Of a stretch of DNA of 6,905 nt, positions 1 through 6,595 are shown piece by piece. Source of the stretch: Deltaproteobacteria bacterium (GTDB lineage: Bacteria; Desulfobacterota; DSM-4660; Desulfatiglandales; Desulfatiglandaceae); contig DUZB01000212.1 in the NCBI GenBank assembly GCA_013349725.1, forward strand, positions 1 through 6,905. The letters are read 5' to 3'. A program made the translations under genes and the position numbers. Below the pieces are notes generated by a model. The model was given only the letters and a program-made list of their open reading frames with translations. It ran no database searches and was not told the DNA's origin. Within the stretch, counting starts at the first letter, position 1; each line of letters opens with the position of its first letter.

Positions 1-823
1 CAAGCGAGCTTTCGATTTCCGCCCACTGGAGTACATTGTATGTGTCGCACCATGCTTTGAGCCCCTCTTCCTTTGGCCCGCCGCAGATCTCCATCAGAGA
101 AGTCTCTCGGACCCTTGCGCCAAAAAGGGTCCGAAAATGCTGGATCGGTTTATTCAGGGCCTCCCGAACTTCCGGGTCAGCAATAGCAAAAGCGTCTTCA
201 AGCAGGTGAATTTCAGAAGGCATGTCCGGGGATATGTCGTCTTCCAGGGCCAACAGCGCGGAAGCCACTTTCCCAAGCATCCGTGCACTTCCTGCCAGGA
301 TGCCGACGGTATCAAAGGTAGGAGCAAAGGGATTTACCCCGGCAACGGACACAGTGCCCCAGGATGGCCGCAATCCCCAGATGCCGCAATTACCCGCAGG
401 CACACGAACCGATCCTCCCGTATCTGTCCCCAGGGCAAAATCGACGACCCCGCAGGCCACGGCCGACGCGGAACCGCTCGAGGAACCGCCCGGTACGCGG
501 TCCGGGGCTTTCGGGTTCAAAGGGGTTCCATAAAAATGATTCTCCCCGATCAGGCTGAAGGCCAGTTCGTCAGTCACCGTCTTGCCCGCAAAGCACCCTC
601 CGGCGCCTAAAAGCTGTTCCACACACACGGCATGAACCGCGGCAACCGGATGGGTTTCCCGCCAGCTCGGATTTCCACAACCGGTCTTATGCCCGGCGAT
701 ATCGATCAGGTCTTTCACGGCAAAGCGCAACCCGTCCAGCGGACCGGAACCCGTCGGCTCGATTTCAAACTCTTCCATAAAAGCGCCGCTTTCCGCCACT
801 GTAACAAACCCAGTTGTTTTCAT
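1..823 (-). CDS. AMI1-like amidase (amidase signature family), C-terminus cut by window edge
   Basis: The reverse strand stays open from an ATG at 823 to the window edge, giving 274 codons. The protein fits the amidase signature family, serine hydrolases that cleave amide bonds with a Lys-cis-Ser-Ser triad. K37 lies in FAVKDL, the cis-Ser is probably S114 in GGSSSGSA, and the nucleophile is S138 in GTDTGGSVR. The short N-terminus, GENHFYGTP and DRVPGGSSSGSA resemble plant AMI1 (indole-3-acetamide hydrolase), whose triad I recall at nearly the same positions. AMI1 is about 425 residues, so roughly 150 residues lie outside. The start is supported by AAAGGAT 7 nt upstream. A second Met (residue 16) would remove sequence that aligns with AMI1. 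Stand-alone amidase is more likely than GatA, because no gatB or gatC is adjacent in view. The substrate cannot be told from sequence. Confidence 0.9.
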   Translation of the reverse strand, partial: MKTTGFVTVAESGAFMEEFEIEPTGSGPLDGLRFAVKDLIDIAGHKTGCGNPSWRETHPVAAVHAVCVEQLLGAGGCFAGKTVTDELAFSLIGENHFYGTPLNPKAPDRVPGGSSSGSASAVACGVVDFALGTDTGGSVRVPAGNCGIWGLRPSWGTVSVAGVNPFAPTFDTVGILAGSARMLGKVASALLALEDDISPDMPSEIHLLEDAFAIADPEVREALNKPIQHFRTLFGARVRETSLMEICGGPKEEGLKAWCDTYNVLQWAEIESSL

Positions 824-857
824 CTGGTTTATCCTTTGTAAGACGTTAGTTCTTCGT

Positions 858-1084
858 GGATTACCATAAAGTTTTTTTTCGCAACCGAGGTTTCAGGTGT
901 CAGGTGTCAGTGTGTGTCAGCTTTTTAAGGCCTACTATTCCGGCCTTGCTATCCCACAAAGCATAACTACAGGTTTTTACGTAGAATAAGTCGAATGCAG
1001 CAGGGTTTTCCCTGACACCTGAAACCTGACACCTGGCTCCTGAACGCGATTTATTTGAAAACAACTTTATTCCCACCCTAATCC
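858..1084. repeat. Imperfect outer inverted repeat enclosing a heptad array
   Basis: Outside the heptad arms, GGATTA (858-863) and ATAAAGTT followed by a T-rich run to C880 reappear inverted at 1057-1070 (13 of 14 positions match) and 1079-1084. The two arms differ by a 6-nt length difference between the blocks. The amidase/VWA spacer is therefore a nested palindrome, with heptads inside and this repeat outside. No convincing target duplication brackets it. It could be a decayed relative of the element at 5409-5691, or an unrelated folding unit. Confidence 0.5.
888..1034. repeat. Inverted array of 7-bp repeats (AGGTGTC/AGGTTTC), copy 1
   Basis: The left arm (888-910) reads AGGTTTC, AGGTGTC, AGGTGTC, AG. 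The right arm (1012-1034), read on the reverse strand, is AGGTGTC, AGGTTTC, AGGTGTC, AG. The arms are in register and differ only at the T/G position of two heptads. The roughly 100-nt loop holds a perfect 6-bp hairpin (927-932 with 942-947, 9-nt loop). Neither strand has a T-run after the long stem, so it does not look like an intrinsic terminator. The same heptads recur at 5498-5604. Confidence 0.85.
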
Positions 1085-1101
1085 GGGATGGAGTAAAACG
1101 A

Positions 1102-2295
1102 TCAGTTCTTACTCATGAGATGCTGCACGGCCTCCTCGAGGCCGTCAATGGTCAACTCGAACATGGGAAAAATTTCACGGATCACGCTAATGGTGCGTGT
1201 ATAGGGCCATTCCACTTCCATCTTGGGGTTCAGCCACACGGAATGGGAAAAAGTGTCCGCAATAAACTTGAGCCTTTCAAGGCTCGGTTTTGTGGATCTT
1301 TCTTCGATATGAATGGAACCGTCCGTAGACATCAATTCATAAGGCGCCATACTGGCATCCCCCACAATAATCACTCTGGTGTCTGGATCCCGGCGCATCA
1401 GTTCATCAATGGAATAGGGTTTTCTGTATCTGGAAGGGTCCTCCCAGATGTTGTCGTAAATGGTATTATGGAAGAAAAAGGTTTTCAGTTCCTTGAACTG
1501 GGCCCTCGCGTAGTTGAAAAGGGTCTGGACCACTGCGATATAGGGGTCCATGGACCAACCCCCGTTATCTATGGCAAGGATCACCTTCAAGCGATCTTTC
1601 AGACTTCGCCTGAAGATAATTTCGATCTCACCGGCGTTTTTCATGGTCTGATAAATGGTTTCATCCACATCCACCTGATCCATGGGACCTGAAGGGACCA
1701 GGTTTCTAAGCCGCTTGAGGGCTTCCCCGATCTGCGCCTGGGTCAAAGGACCCTCCTGGGAGTAGTCCCGGTATCTCCTGTCCATGGCCACTTTCACCGC
1801 CGATTTGTTTCGGGAAACGCCTCCTACGCGCATGCCGCCGGGGTGATAACCGGAATGCCCAACCGGGGACGTGCCACCCGTTCCGATCCATTTCTTCCCC
1901 CCATGATGTTCCTCTGTCTGTTCTTTGAGGCGGTCCAGAAAATATTGAAGAAGTTCCTCCGGCGAAAGTTTGCTCAGCTCATTTTCGTCCATTCCCAGGG
2001 CATCGGCCATTCCTTTCGGGTCCTTCAACCACTCTTCCAGCATGGCCCTGGCTACCTGGTCCAGCTCAAATTCTTCGGGGTCTTTCAGCTCCGCCCCTTT
2101 AAAATGGTGCGCGAACACCTGGTCATACAGGTCGAAGTACCGTTCACTCTTCACCAGGATGGCCCTGGCAGCCGTATAGAAATCATCAATGGAGTTGATG
2201 AGACCTTTACCCAGCGCCCTTTGAAGGCGCAGGAATGAGGTGGGGGAAACGGGAATGCCCACTTGTCGGAGCAGGTAAAAAAAACTGGTAAACAT
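1102..2295 (-). CDS. CoxE-like VWA-domain protein, partner of MoxR ATPase
   Basis: This 397-residue soluble protein resembles the CoxE-like VWA proteins encoded beside MoxR ATPases. The N-terminal part (about 1-125) is helical. A Gly-rich linker (about 131-160) follows, then a VWA-like fold from about residue 235. Its metal-site motif is atypical: AIDNGGWSMDPY (D243 to S248) stands where DxSxS is expected, followed by VIIVGDASMAP with D313. There is no signal peptide or membrane segment. The gene starts 37 nt after the moxR stop, with AAAGGATT upstream of the ATG, so co-transcription is likely. By analogy with CoxD/CoxE and RavA/ViaA, it probably acts with the ATPase in maturing or remodelling a target complex. 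No target gene is visible here. A weak hairpin with one G-U pair follows the stop (1067-1093) but lacks a U-run. Confidence 0.85.
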   Translation of the reverse strand: MFTSFFYLLRQVGIPVSPTSFLRLQRALGKGLINSIDDFYTAARAILVKSERYFDLYDQVFAHHFKGAELKDPEEFELDQVARAMLEEWLKDPKGMADALGMDENELSKLSPEELLQYFLDRLKEQTEEHHGGKKWIGTGGTSPVGHSGYHPGGMRVGGVSRNKSAVKVAMDRRYRDYSQEGPLTQAQIGEALKRLRNLVPSGPMDQVDVDETIYQTMKNAGEIEIIFRRSLKDRLKVILAIDNGGWSMDPYIAVVQTLFNYARAQFKELKTFFFHNTIYDNIWEDPSRYRKPYSIDELMRRDPDTRVIIVGDASMAPYELMSTDGSIHIEERSTKPSLERLKFIADTFSHSVWLNPKMEVEWPYTRTISVIREIFPMFELTIDGLEEAVQHLMSKN

Positions 2296-2332
2296 GATGA
2301 ATCCTTTTCTGTTATTGCTGATCCTGCCTAAA

Positions 2333-3187
2333 TCATATTTTTAGTCTTGCCACCGAATTCCTGGCCATGGCGTAATCCGGACTCTTCTTGAAGAGCACGC
2401 CCAGGTAGGGCATATCCCCCTTGATCAACTGTTTCACATTGAAATCGGGATCAGCCTGAAGGGCGCGTATCCAGTTTATCAGCTCTCTTGTGGCCGGTTT
2501 CTTCTCTATTCCTCTCAAATCCCTCATCTTATAAAATGCCCGAACGGAACTTTCCAGGATATCCTTGCTGATGTCCGGAAAATGAACCTGGACAATCCTT
2601 CGCATCATATCCGGCTCCGGGAATGCGATGTGGTGGAAATTACACCTTCCAAGAAATGGGTCGGAAAGGTCCTTTTTTGCATTGGATGTGATGATGATCA
2701 CAGGCCTTTTCTTCGCTCGTTTGGTCTTGTCGATCTCGATAATATCGAATTCCATCTGGTCCAGAACATCCAACATATCATCCTGAAAATCGGTATCCGC
2801 CTTATCAATTTCATCGATCAAAAGCACCACTCTCTCTTCCGACATGAAGGACTGCCCTATTTTTCCCATCTTGATATATTCTTCAATATTGCTCACATCC
2901 CTTTTGGAGTCTCCAAAACGACTGTCGTTCAGACGGGTCAGGGTATCATACTGGTAAAGGGCTTCAACCAGTTTCATGCTCGATTTGACATTGAGTACAA
3001 TCAGCCTCATATTCAGGGACTCCGAAATGGCATGGGCAAGCATGGTCTTTCCCGTTCCCGGTTCCCCCTTGAGCAGCAGGGGCATTTCAAGGGCCATGGA
3101 AATATTCACAATCTGAGCCAGCTCCTCATCGAGGATATATTTTGAGGCGCCGGCAAATTTATCCGTTGCGCTGGTCTGGTTCTGCAT
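2333..3187 (-). CDS. MoxR-family AAA+ ATPase
   Basis: This 284-residue AAA+ ATPase of the MoxR group is expected to act as a cytoplasmic chaperone-like motor with a VWA partner. Walker A is GEPGTGKT (41-48). Walker B is VVLLIDE (120-126). Sensor 1 is in IIITSNAKKDL (N169). A probable arginine finger is R181 in FLGRC. A sensor-2-like Arg is R234 in PATREL. The ATG at 3187 has AAGGAGT 7 nt upstream and gives the usual N-terminus. The frame stays open to an ATG at 3676, but that extension is antisense to the divergent gene and crosses the promoter at 3237-3265, so it is rejected. It is the first gene of the moxR-VWA operon. No catalytic residue appears to be missing. Confidence 0.93.
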   Translation of the reverse strand: MQNQTSATDKFAGASKYILDEELAQIVNISMALEMPLLLKGEPGTGKTMLAHAISESLNMRLIVLNVKSSMKLVEALYQYDTLTRLNDSRFGDSKRDVSNIEEYIKMGKIGQSFMSEERVVLLIDEIDKADTDFQDDMLDVLDQMEFDIIEIDKTKRAKKRPVIIITSNAKKDLSDPFLGRCNFHHIAFPEPDMMRRIVQVHFPDISKDILESSVRAFYKMRDLRGIEKKPATRELINWIRALQADPDFNVKQLIKGDMPYLGVLFKKSPDYAMARNSVARLKI

Positions 3188-3236
3188 TCTTTTACTCCTT
3201 GCTAAAAATGAAATTTTTTTATAGATAGTTCGGATC

Positions 3237-3265
3237 ATCATAGTTAATTCATGTGGTTTTGTCAA
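3237..3265 (-). promoter_or_regulatory. Sigma70-type promoter of the moxR-VWA operon
   Basis: On the reverse strand TTGACA (3260-3265, full consensus) is followed after exactly 17 nt by TATGAT (3237-3242, 5 of 6). Transcription would start near 3230, leaving a leader of about 43 nt that contains the AAGGAGT ribosome site. It lies in the 114-bp divergent spacer shared with the unknown gene at 3302. No equally good promoter is seen for that gene. Confidence 0.8.
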
Positions 3266-3301
3266 ATACAGAAGTCGGCAAAACCAGGAGAAAACAAATT
3301 T

Positions 3302-3889
3302 ATGCCCCTGGAATTTTACTCCGAAAGCCATGGCCCCATTGCCTTTGGCTTCTTCAATATAGAAACAGACATGCTGCTGCTGGACCGCTATTTCTTTTTC
3401 TGCACAGACTTCTGCAAAGTCCTGTCCGAAATGGCAGGCACCCCTGAAGCAGGCAAGACCGGCATCTCGTGTGAAGGCTATCACATTGCCGATCCCGCCG
3501 ACATAGGGGACCTCATGGGATCCATTTCCGGAAATCACTTCACGGGGTTCATCGGGGCTGTTTACTGGAAGTTCCCCTTTCCGAAAAAACAGGAAGACTT
3601 TAAACAGAACCCTGAAGGATACAGAACAAGAGCGGAGGTGGAAACCATGGTGGAAGAATATGGCAGACCATTTCAAACCAAATGCATCGCGGATGAGTAC
3701 TTCGACGAAATTTTCATCGGACCCTATCGGTTCACAAGGAATACCTTCCAGGAACTGGTCAAATACATATGGCGTGGAGGATATCCCCGCTGGAAAGATG
3801 AAAAACGTCCCTTCTATGTCCTTGACATGAAAAAAACCATCTCCCGCAGCGCCTCGCCATTATTTGCCGGCTTATTTTTTCCCACCTGA
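3302..3889 (+). CDS. Conserved-looking protein of unknown function, divergent from moxR
   Basis: I do not recognise the family of this 195-residue protein. It appears soluble: there is no signal peptide or clear membrane helix. It is rich in aromatic residues, with motifs [20 protein letters not shown] (4-23), YFFFCTDFC (30-38), [14 protein letters not shown] (76-89) and [20 protein letters not shown] (138-157). Cysteines are at 34, 38, 57 and 128. The start at 3302 is chosen because AGGAG lies 11 nt upstream. The frame also contains an ATG at 3251, but it has no ribosome site, and that 5' part overlaps the -35 element of the opposite promoter. The sequence reads as a real protein rather than a shadow, and it faces no better frame. 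Divergence from moxR-VWA suggests, without proving, a linked role. Its last 18 bp overlap the 3' end of htpX. Confidence 0.75.
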   Translation: MPLEFYSESHGPIAFGFFNIETDMLLLDRYFFFCTDFCKVLSEMAGTPEAGKTGISCEGYHIADPADIGDLMGSISGNHFTGFIGAVYWKFPFPKKQEDFKQNPEGYRTRAEVETMVEEYGRPFQTKCIADEYFDEIFIGPYRFTRNTFQELVKYIWRGGYPRWKDEKRPFYVLDMKKTISRSASPLFAGLFFPT

Positions 3890-4813
3890 CAGGTGATTCC
3901 ACATGGCCTCGGCCTGCTTCCTGCCCGCATTCTCTTCCCTTTCCGCCGGAGGAAGCGGTTCCCCGTGATTTCCTCTGAGCCGGGCGATCCTGTCTTCAAG
4001 TGGTGGATGGGTGGAAAACAGGTTCATGAGGCTCCCCCCTGAAAGCGGGTTGACGATAAACATATGAGCCGTTGACGGGGTCGCGTGCATGGGGATCTTC
4101 AGAAGAGAATAGGCGCCCAGTTTTTCAAGGGCCTTGGCAAGACCTTCAGGGTTGCCTGCTAACCTGGCGCCTGTTGCATCGGCAAGATATTCCCTGGATC
4201 TCGATATGGCCATCTGAATAACCATGGCGCCAAGAGGAGCAAGAATAGACATGACGATGAGACCCACGGCGCCCAGGCCCCCTCTTCCCTCTCCATCCCG
4301 GGAACCTCCCCCGAAAAATGCGCTCCACCTGGCCATGGAAGCCAGAATCATGATGGCCCCGGCCATGGTTGCCGCGATAGATCCGATGAGGATATCCCGA
4401 TTCCTGATGTGGGACATCTCATGGGCCAGAACGCCTGTGGCCTCCTCATTGTTCATGGTCCGCAGGAGCCCTTCCGTAACCGCGATAACAGCATGCTCCG
4501 GATTTCTTCCGGTGGCAAAGGCATTGGGGGACTCCTCCGGAATGATATAGACTTTCGGCATGGGAAGGCCGGCGTTTCGGGCAAGCTCTTCAACGGCATG
4601 ATAAAGACCCGGGAACTCCTGTGGACTCACCTCCCGGGCCTTATACATCCTGAGGACAATCTTGTCGGAAAACCAGTAGCTGAAAAAATTCATGGCAATG
4701 GCGATAAAAAATGCCAGTACCATCCCCTGCCGTCCCCCGAAAAGGCCCCCGATAAAAACGATGAGGGCCGTCATGACCCCCAGAAGAAGGGTTGTTTTGA
4801 ACCAGTTACCCAT
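3872..4813 (-). CDS. htpX: HtpX-like membrane zinc metalloprotease (M48)
   Basis: This 313-residue M48 peptidase would cleave misfolded membrane proteins from the cytoplasmic face of the inner membrane. The zinc motif HEMSH is at 131-135, with third ligand E208 in [11 protein letters not shown]. Two N-terminal membrane helices (about 7-26 and 31-48) and two more (about 141-160 and 180-202) match the HtpX layout. The length is slightly above the usual 285-300 because of a charged tail after about residue 283. The ATG has a near-ideal AAGGAGGT 7 nt upstream. The gene lies 143 bp after the VOC gene on the same strand, so it may have its own promoter, but no convincing sigma70 or sigma32 site was found in the gap. 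No terminator is visible. Its 3' end runs into the convergent gene. Confidence 0.95.
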   Translation of the reverse strand: MGNWFKTTLLLGVMTALIVFIGGLFGGRQGMVLAFFIAIAMNFFSYWFSDKIVLRMYKAREVSPQEFPGLYHAVEELARNAGLPMPKVYIIPEESPNAFATGRNPEHAVIAVTEGLLRTMNNEEATGVLAHEMSHIRNRDILIGSIAATMAGAIMILASMARWSAFFGGGSRDGEGRGGLGAVGLIVMSILAPLGAMVIQMAISRSREYLADATGARLAGNPEGLAKALEKLGAYSLLKIPMHATPSTAHMFIVNPLSGGSLMNLFSTHPPLEDRIARLRGNHGEPLPPAEREENAGRKQAEAMWNHLSGGKK

Positions 4814-4956
4814 TTTTCAGACCTCCTTCAACCTCTCCCATTCAAAACCTTGTAACTTCCTGCCAATAGGCACAATCCTTTGGTTTCACTTCTGAAAAAT
4901 CCTGAAAAGCCGAAAGGAAAACCACAGGCTCAAAGTTAAGAACCGGAGGATATTAG

Positions 4957-5403
4957 TCAAGGAAATCCGGTCTCATGCAATTCATCCCACTTGTAGTCAA
5001 TAAGCTCCGTCAAGACGCCGGTCAGCTTTTTAGGATGGATAAAAGCAAATTCACAATCCCTGAAAGGCCTGGCGATCTCCCCATCGGCGGTGGGAATAAA
5101 GGGATAGCCCTTTTCCTGCATTTCGCTGATTGCCTTCCTGGTGTTATCCACGTTAAAACTGATGAGCATGACGCCCTCGCCGTTCTTGTCAATATACCTT
5201 GCCACAACCCCGTCCGGCGCAGTGGTTTCCATCAGCTCGAAACCAACTTCTCCAACCCAGTATCTTGCCACATTAATCTTCTCGGGCTCGTCAATATAGG
5301 CATCATCCGGTTTTGTTTTTCCAATGAGAGGCTCCCAGACCTTTCTGGCAGCCTCAAGATCTTTCACTGCAATACAAATATGATCTATCTTATTCACTTT
5401 CAT
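4957..5403 (-). CDS. VOC-fold protein related to methylmalonyl-CoA epimerase
   Basis: This 148-residue protein has two glyoxalase/VOC modules. It resembles methylmalonyl-CoA epimerase, which interconverts the epimers in propionyl-CoA/succinyl-CoA metabolism. KIDHICIAV gives ligand H8, FELMETTAPDG gives E56, and FIHPKKLTGVLTEL gives E133. The second-module His is missing: epimerases have HHIxFEV where this protein has MLISFNV (79-85), and the PSQGV-like segment is also altered. It may therefore be a divergent paralogue rather than a working epimerase. The ATG at 5403 has GAGGGG 6 nt upstream. A TTG nine codons earlier is rejected because those codons lie in a repeat and a terminal inverted repeat of the adjoining element. 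It was probably once the second gene after the fmdE-like gene. Confidence 0.8.
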   Translation of the reverse strand: MKVNKIDHICIAVKDLEAARKVWEPLIGKTKPDDAYIDEPEKINVARYWVGEVGFELMETTAPDGVVARYIDKNGEGVMLISFNVDNTRKAISEMQEKGYPFIPTADGEIARPFRDCEFAFIHPKKLTGVLTELIDYKWDELHETGFP

Positions 5404-5408
5404 CTTTA

Positions 5409-5418
5409 ACCCCTCAGG
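5409..5418 (-). promoter_or_regulatory. Ribosome binding site of the VOC gene inside a direct repeat
   Basis: On the reverse strand this 10-mer reads CCTGAGGGGT and supplies GAGGGG (5410-5415), 6 nt before the ATG at 5403. The same 10-mer lies at 5682-5691, directly after the fmdE stop. If it is a target-site duplication, the inserted element left the ribosome site of the downstream gene intact. Confidence 0.7.
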
Positions 5419-5497
5419 CAGCCCTTTCAAGGTGCCTTCTAAACAATTTGTTATTTAATTCTAAAGCTAAATATTTCAACCTTTTACCTTTTTTACT

Positions 5498-5604
5498 GGC
5501 TTTCAGGTGTCAGTGTTCAGGTTTCAGGAATGAAGCACTTCTGTGTATTTAAACCCGCTATAATCTCTTATACACTGACACCTGACACCCGAAACCTGAA
5601 ACCT
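5498..5604. repeat. Inverted array of 7-bp repeats (AGGTGTC/AGGTTTC), copy 2
   Basis: The left arm (5498-5528) reads GGCTTTC, AGGTGTC, AGTGTTC, AGGTTTC, AGG. The right arm (5575-5604), on the reverse strand, reads AGGTTTC, AGGTTTC, GGGTGTC, AGGTGTC, AG. Four heptads pair in register around a loop of 46 nt. The array sits inside the insertion-like element and shares its unit with the array at 888-1034. A T-rich run precedes the left arm in both copies. Confidence 0.85.
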
Positions 5605-5691
5605 ATGCGCTTTGAAACCCGATTCTTACCCGCAAAATCCCTCATTATAGCCTGATTTCAATAAGCACCTTGAAAGGGCTGACCCCTCAGG

Positions 5692-6312
5692 TTATTGTCT
5701 GTCCCTGCTGTTTTTAATGTTCGTCAACGGAAGGAAGTAGGTATTTCCGGCACATGGACGACAAAGAATCCGGTCGTTCAGAATTTCTTCTTTGCCATCC
5801 CTTACCGTTTCCCCGCATTCTTCACAGATCACCTTGCTTCGGGTGGGACCCGGCAGATCCAGAGACCGCAGGTCCACCCTGACCTCCTCCGTACGGAACA
5901 GCTCAGACAAGGGCATCATACGGTAGGCGCAGAGTTGCCGCTCCTGAACACTTTTCATGTGGGGGGCATATTTCAGGGCCAGTTCTCGTGAGGTCTCCGT
6001 AGCGCATATCCTGTATGCACGACCTGTCTCCAGGTTCAGAAAAGTAGCAGCCATGATGCCGTTATCTACAAATTTTAAAGACCGGCGCCCTAATTTGCAC
6101 CCCGTTACCACCGCAATGGCATCGCTTGCGCACCGATCAATCTCCACAAAAACGATGAGCTTCCTGATCTCTTGTTGTGGATCATCAATCCCGATGAGTT
6201 CACAGCCTAACATGGCCATCCGCACCCCAATAACCTGCCCGGGGCAGAGATGGCCATGAAAACGGACCGATCGTTCCAGCAAGGTCTCCAAATCTTCCAT
6301 CTGATTTCCCAT
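5692..6312 (-). CDS. FmdE-family protein with C-terminal zinc finger
   Basis: This 206-residue protein resembles FmdE, named after subunit E of molybdenum formylmethanofuran dehydrogenase of methanogens. Many non-methanogens carry stand-alone versions of unknown role. The N-terminal domain has FHGHLCPGQVIGVRMA (18-33; H19, H21, C23), EIDRCASDAI (C61) and GCKLGRRSLK (C72), which are the conserved putative metal-site segments. The C-terminus has a four-Cys zinc finger (C163, C166, C184, C187). No other formylmethanofuran dehydrogenase subunit is near, so a role in that enzyme is unlikely. A link to molybdenum or tungsten enzymes is family lore, not shown here. The start is uncertain: ATG 6312 lacks a good ribosome site, while ATG 6300 (residue 5) has a modest GGGA. 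The stop directly abuts the direct repeat of the downstream element. Confidence 0.88.
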   Translation of the reverse strand: MGNQMEDLETLLERSVRFHGHLCPGQVIGVRMAMLGCELIGIDDPQQEIRKLIVFVEIDRCASDAIAVVTGCKLGRRSLKFVDNGIMAATFLNLETGRAYRICATETSRELALKYAPHMKSVQERQLCAYRMMPLSELFRTEEVRVDLRSLDLPGPTRSKVICEECGETVRDGKEEILNDRILCRPCAGNTYFLPLTNIKNSRDRQ

Positions 6313-6364
6313 AGAATGCCAGCCGTTGAAAACCGGCTTTCAGTTGAGAACAGAAAAATGTCCC

Positions 6365-6417
6365 GGCCTTTTTTTCATCCCGCCGTCAGCCCCTTTAAGG
6401 GGCGTTGGTTTGAGGCC
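6365..6417 (-). promoter_or_regulatory. Possible structured leader upstream of the fmdE-like gene
   Basis: On the transcribed (reverse) strand, GGCCT (6413-6417) can pair with AGGCC (6365-6369). This encloses a perfect 7-bp hairpin with stem GCCCCTT/AAGGGGC (6389-6403, single-base centre). The enclosed 3' segment includes GACGGCGGGATG. It lies about 50-105 nt upstream of the start. No known riboswitch class was recognised, and no U-run follows, so it is not a plain terminator. Confidence 0.35.
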
Positions 6418-6595
6418 AAGAGACTACTTCTACCATAAGTTCAGCGTGAATGGATATTCATCAATGACTGCAAACTATCTGCTGTAACATCCAGAGTCAA
6501 GCACATACCTATAGCTTTTCAGATAAATATTCTCACAACTTCAAGAATGCCACATCTCTAATCATATGATTTAGCGCTGTAATTTGTATCTGTTT

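Larger units (their letters stand above)
5409..5691. mobile_element. MITE-like insertion: 17-bp terminal inverted repeats flanked by a 10-bp direct repeat
   Basis: CAGCCCTTTCAAGGTGC at 5419-5435 is repeated as a perfect inverted copy at 5665-5681. Abutting both outer ends is a perfect 10-bp direct repeat ACCCCTCAGG (5409-5418 and 5682-5691). This is the arrangement left by transposition with target duplication. The 263-bp body encodes no protein of note and holds a nested inverted heptad array (5498-5604). It is non-autonomous as seen, with no transposase in the window. A 10-bp duplication would suit some IS4-related elements, but that is only a guess. Removing the body and one repeat copy leaves 15 nt between the fmdE stop and the VOC start. 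Confidence 0.8.

Noticed and set aside
137..841. Forward-strand open frames over the amidase gene
   Set aside because: They are Arg/Pro-rich shadows of the reverse-strand amidase, whose catalytic motifs are clear.
921..947. Hairpin AAGGCC/GGCCTT as an intrinsic terminator
   Set aside because: The T-run lies before the stem on the forward strand and becomes an A-run after it on the reverse strand, the wrong order for termination.
888..1034. CRISPR-like array
   Set aside because: Repeats are 7 bp, contiguous and inverted about a single loop, with no spacers of regular length.
848..1110. AGTTCTT at 848-854 and 1104-1110 as a target duplication around the first heptad palindrome
   Set aside because: Seven bases can recur by chance at this distance, the adjoining ends are not inverted repeats, and the right copy lies within the VWA coding end.
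3188..3676. N-terminal extension of the MoxR ATPase to an ATG at 3676
   Set aside because: It is antisense to the gene at 3302-3889, crosses the operon promoter, and is unlike MoxR proteins. The ATG at 3187 has an excellent ribosome site.
5404..5430. TTG start nine codons upstream for the VOC protein
   Set aside because: Those codons are made of the direct repeat and terminal inverted repeat of the element. The ATG at 5403 has GAGGGG at good spacing and matches the family N-terminus.
5550..5660. TATAAT-like boxes inside the element as an outward promoter for the VOC gene
   Set aside because: The TATAAT at 5559-5564 (forward) and its reverse-strand counterpart near 5645 lack matching -35 boxes. 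A TTGAAA near 5476 on the reverse strand has only a poor -10.
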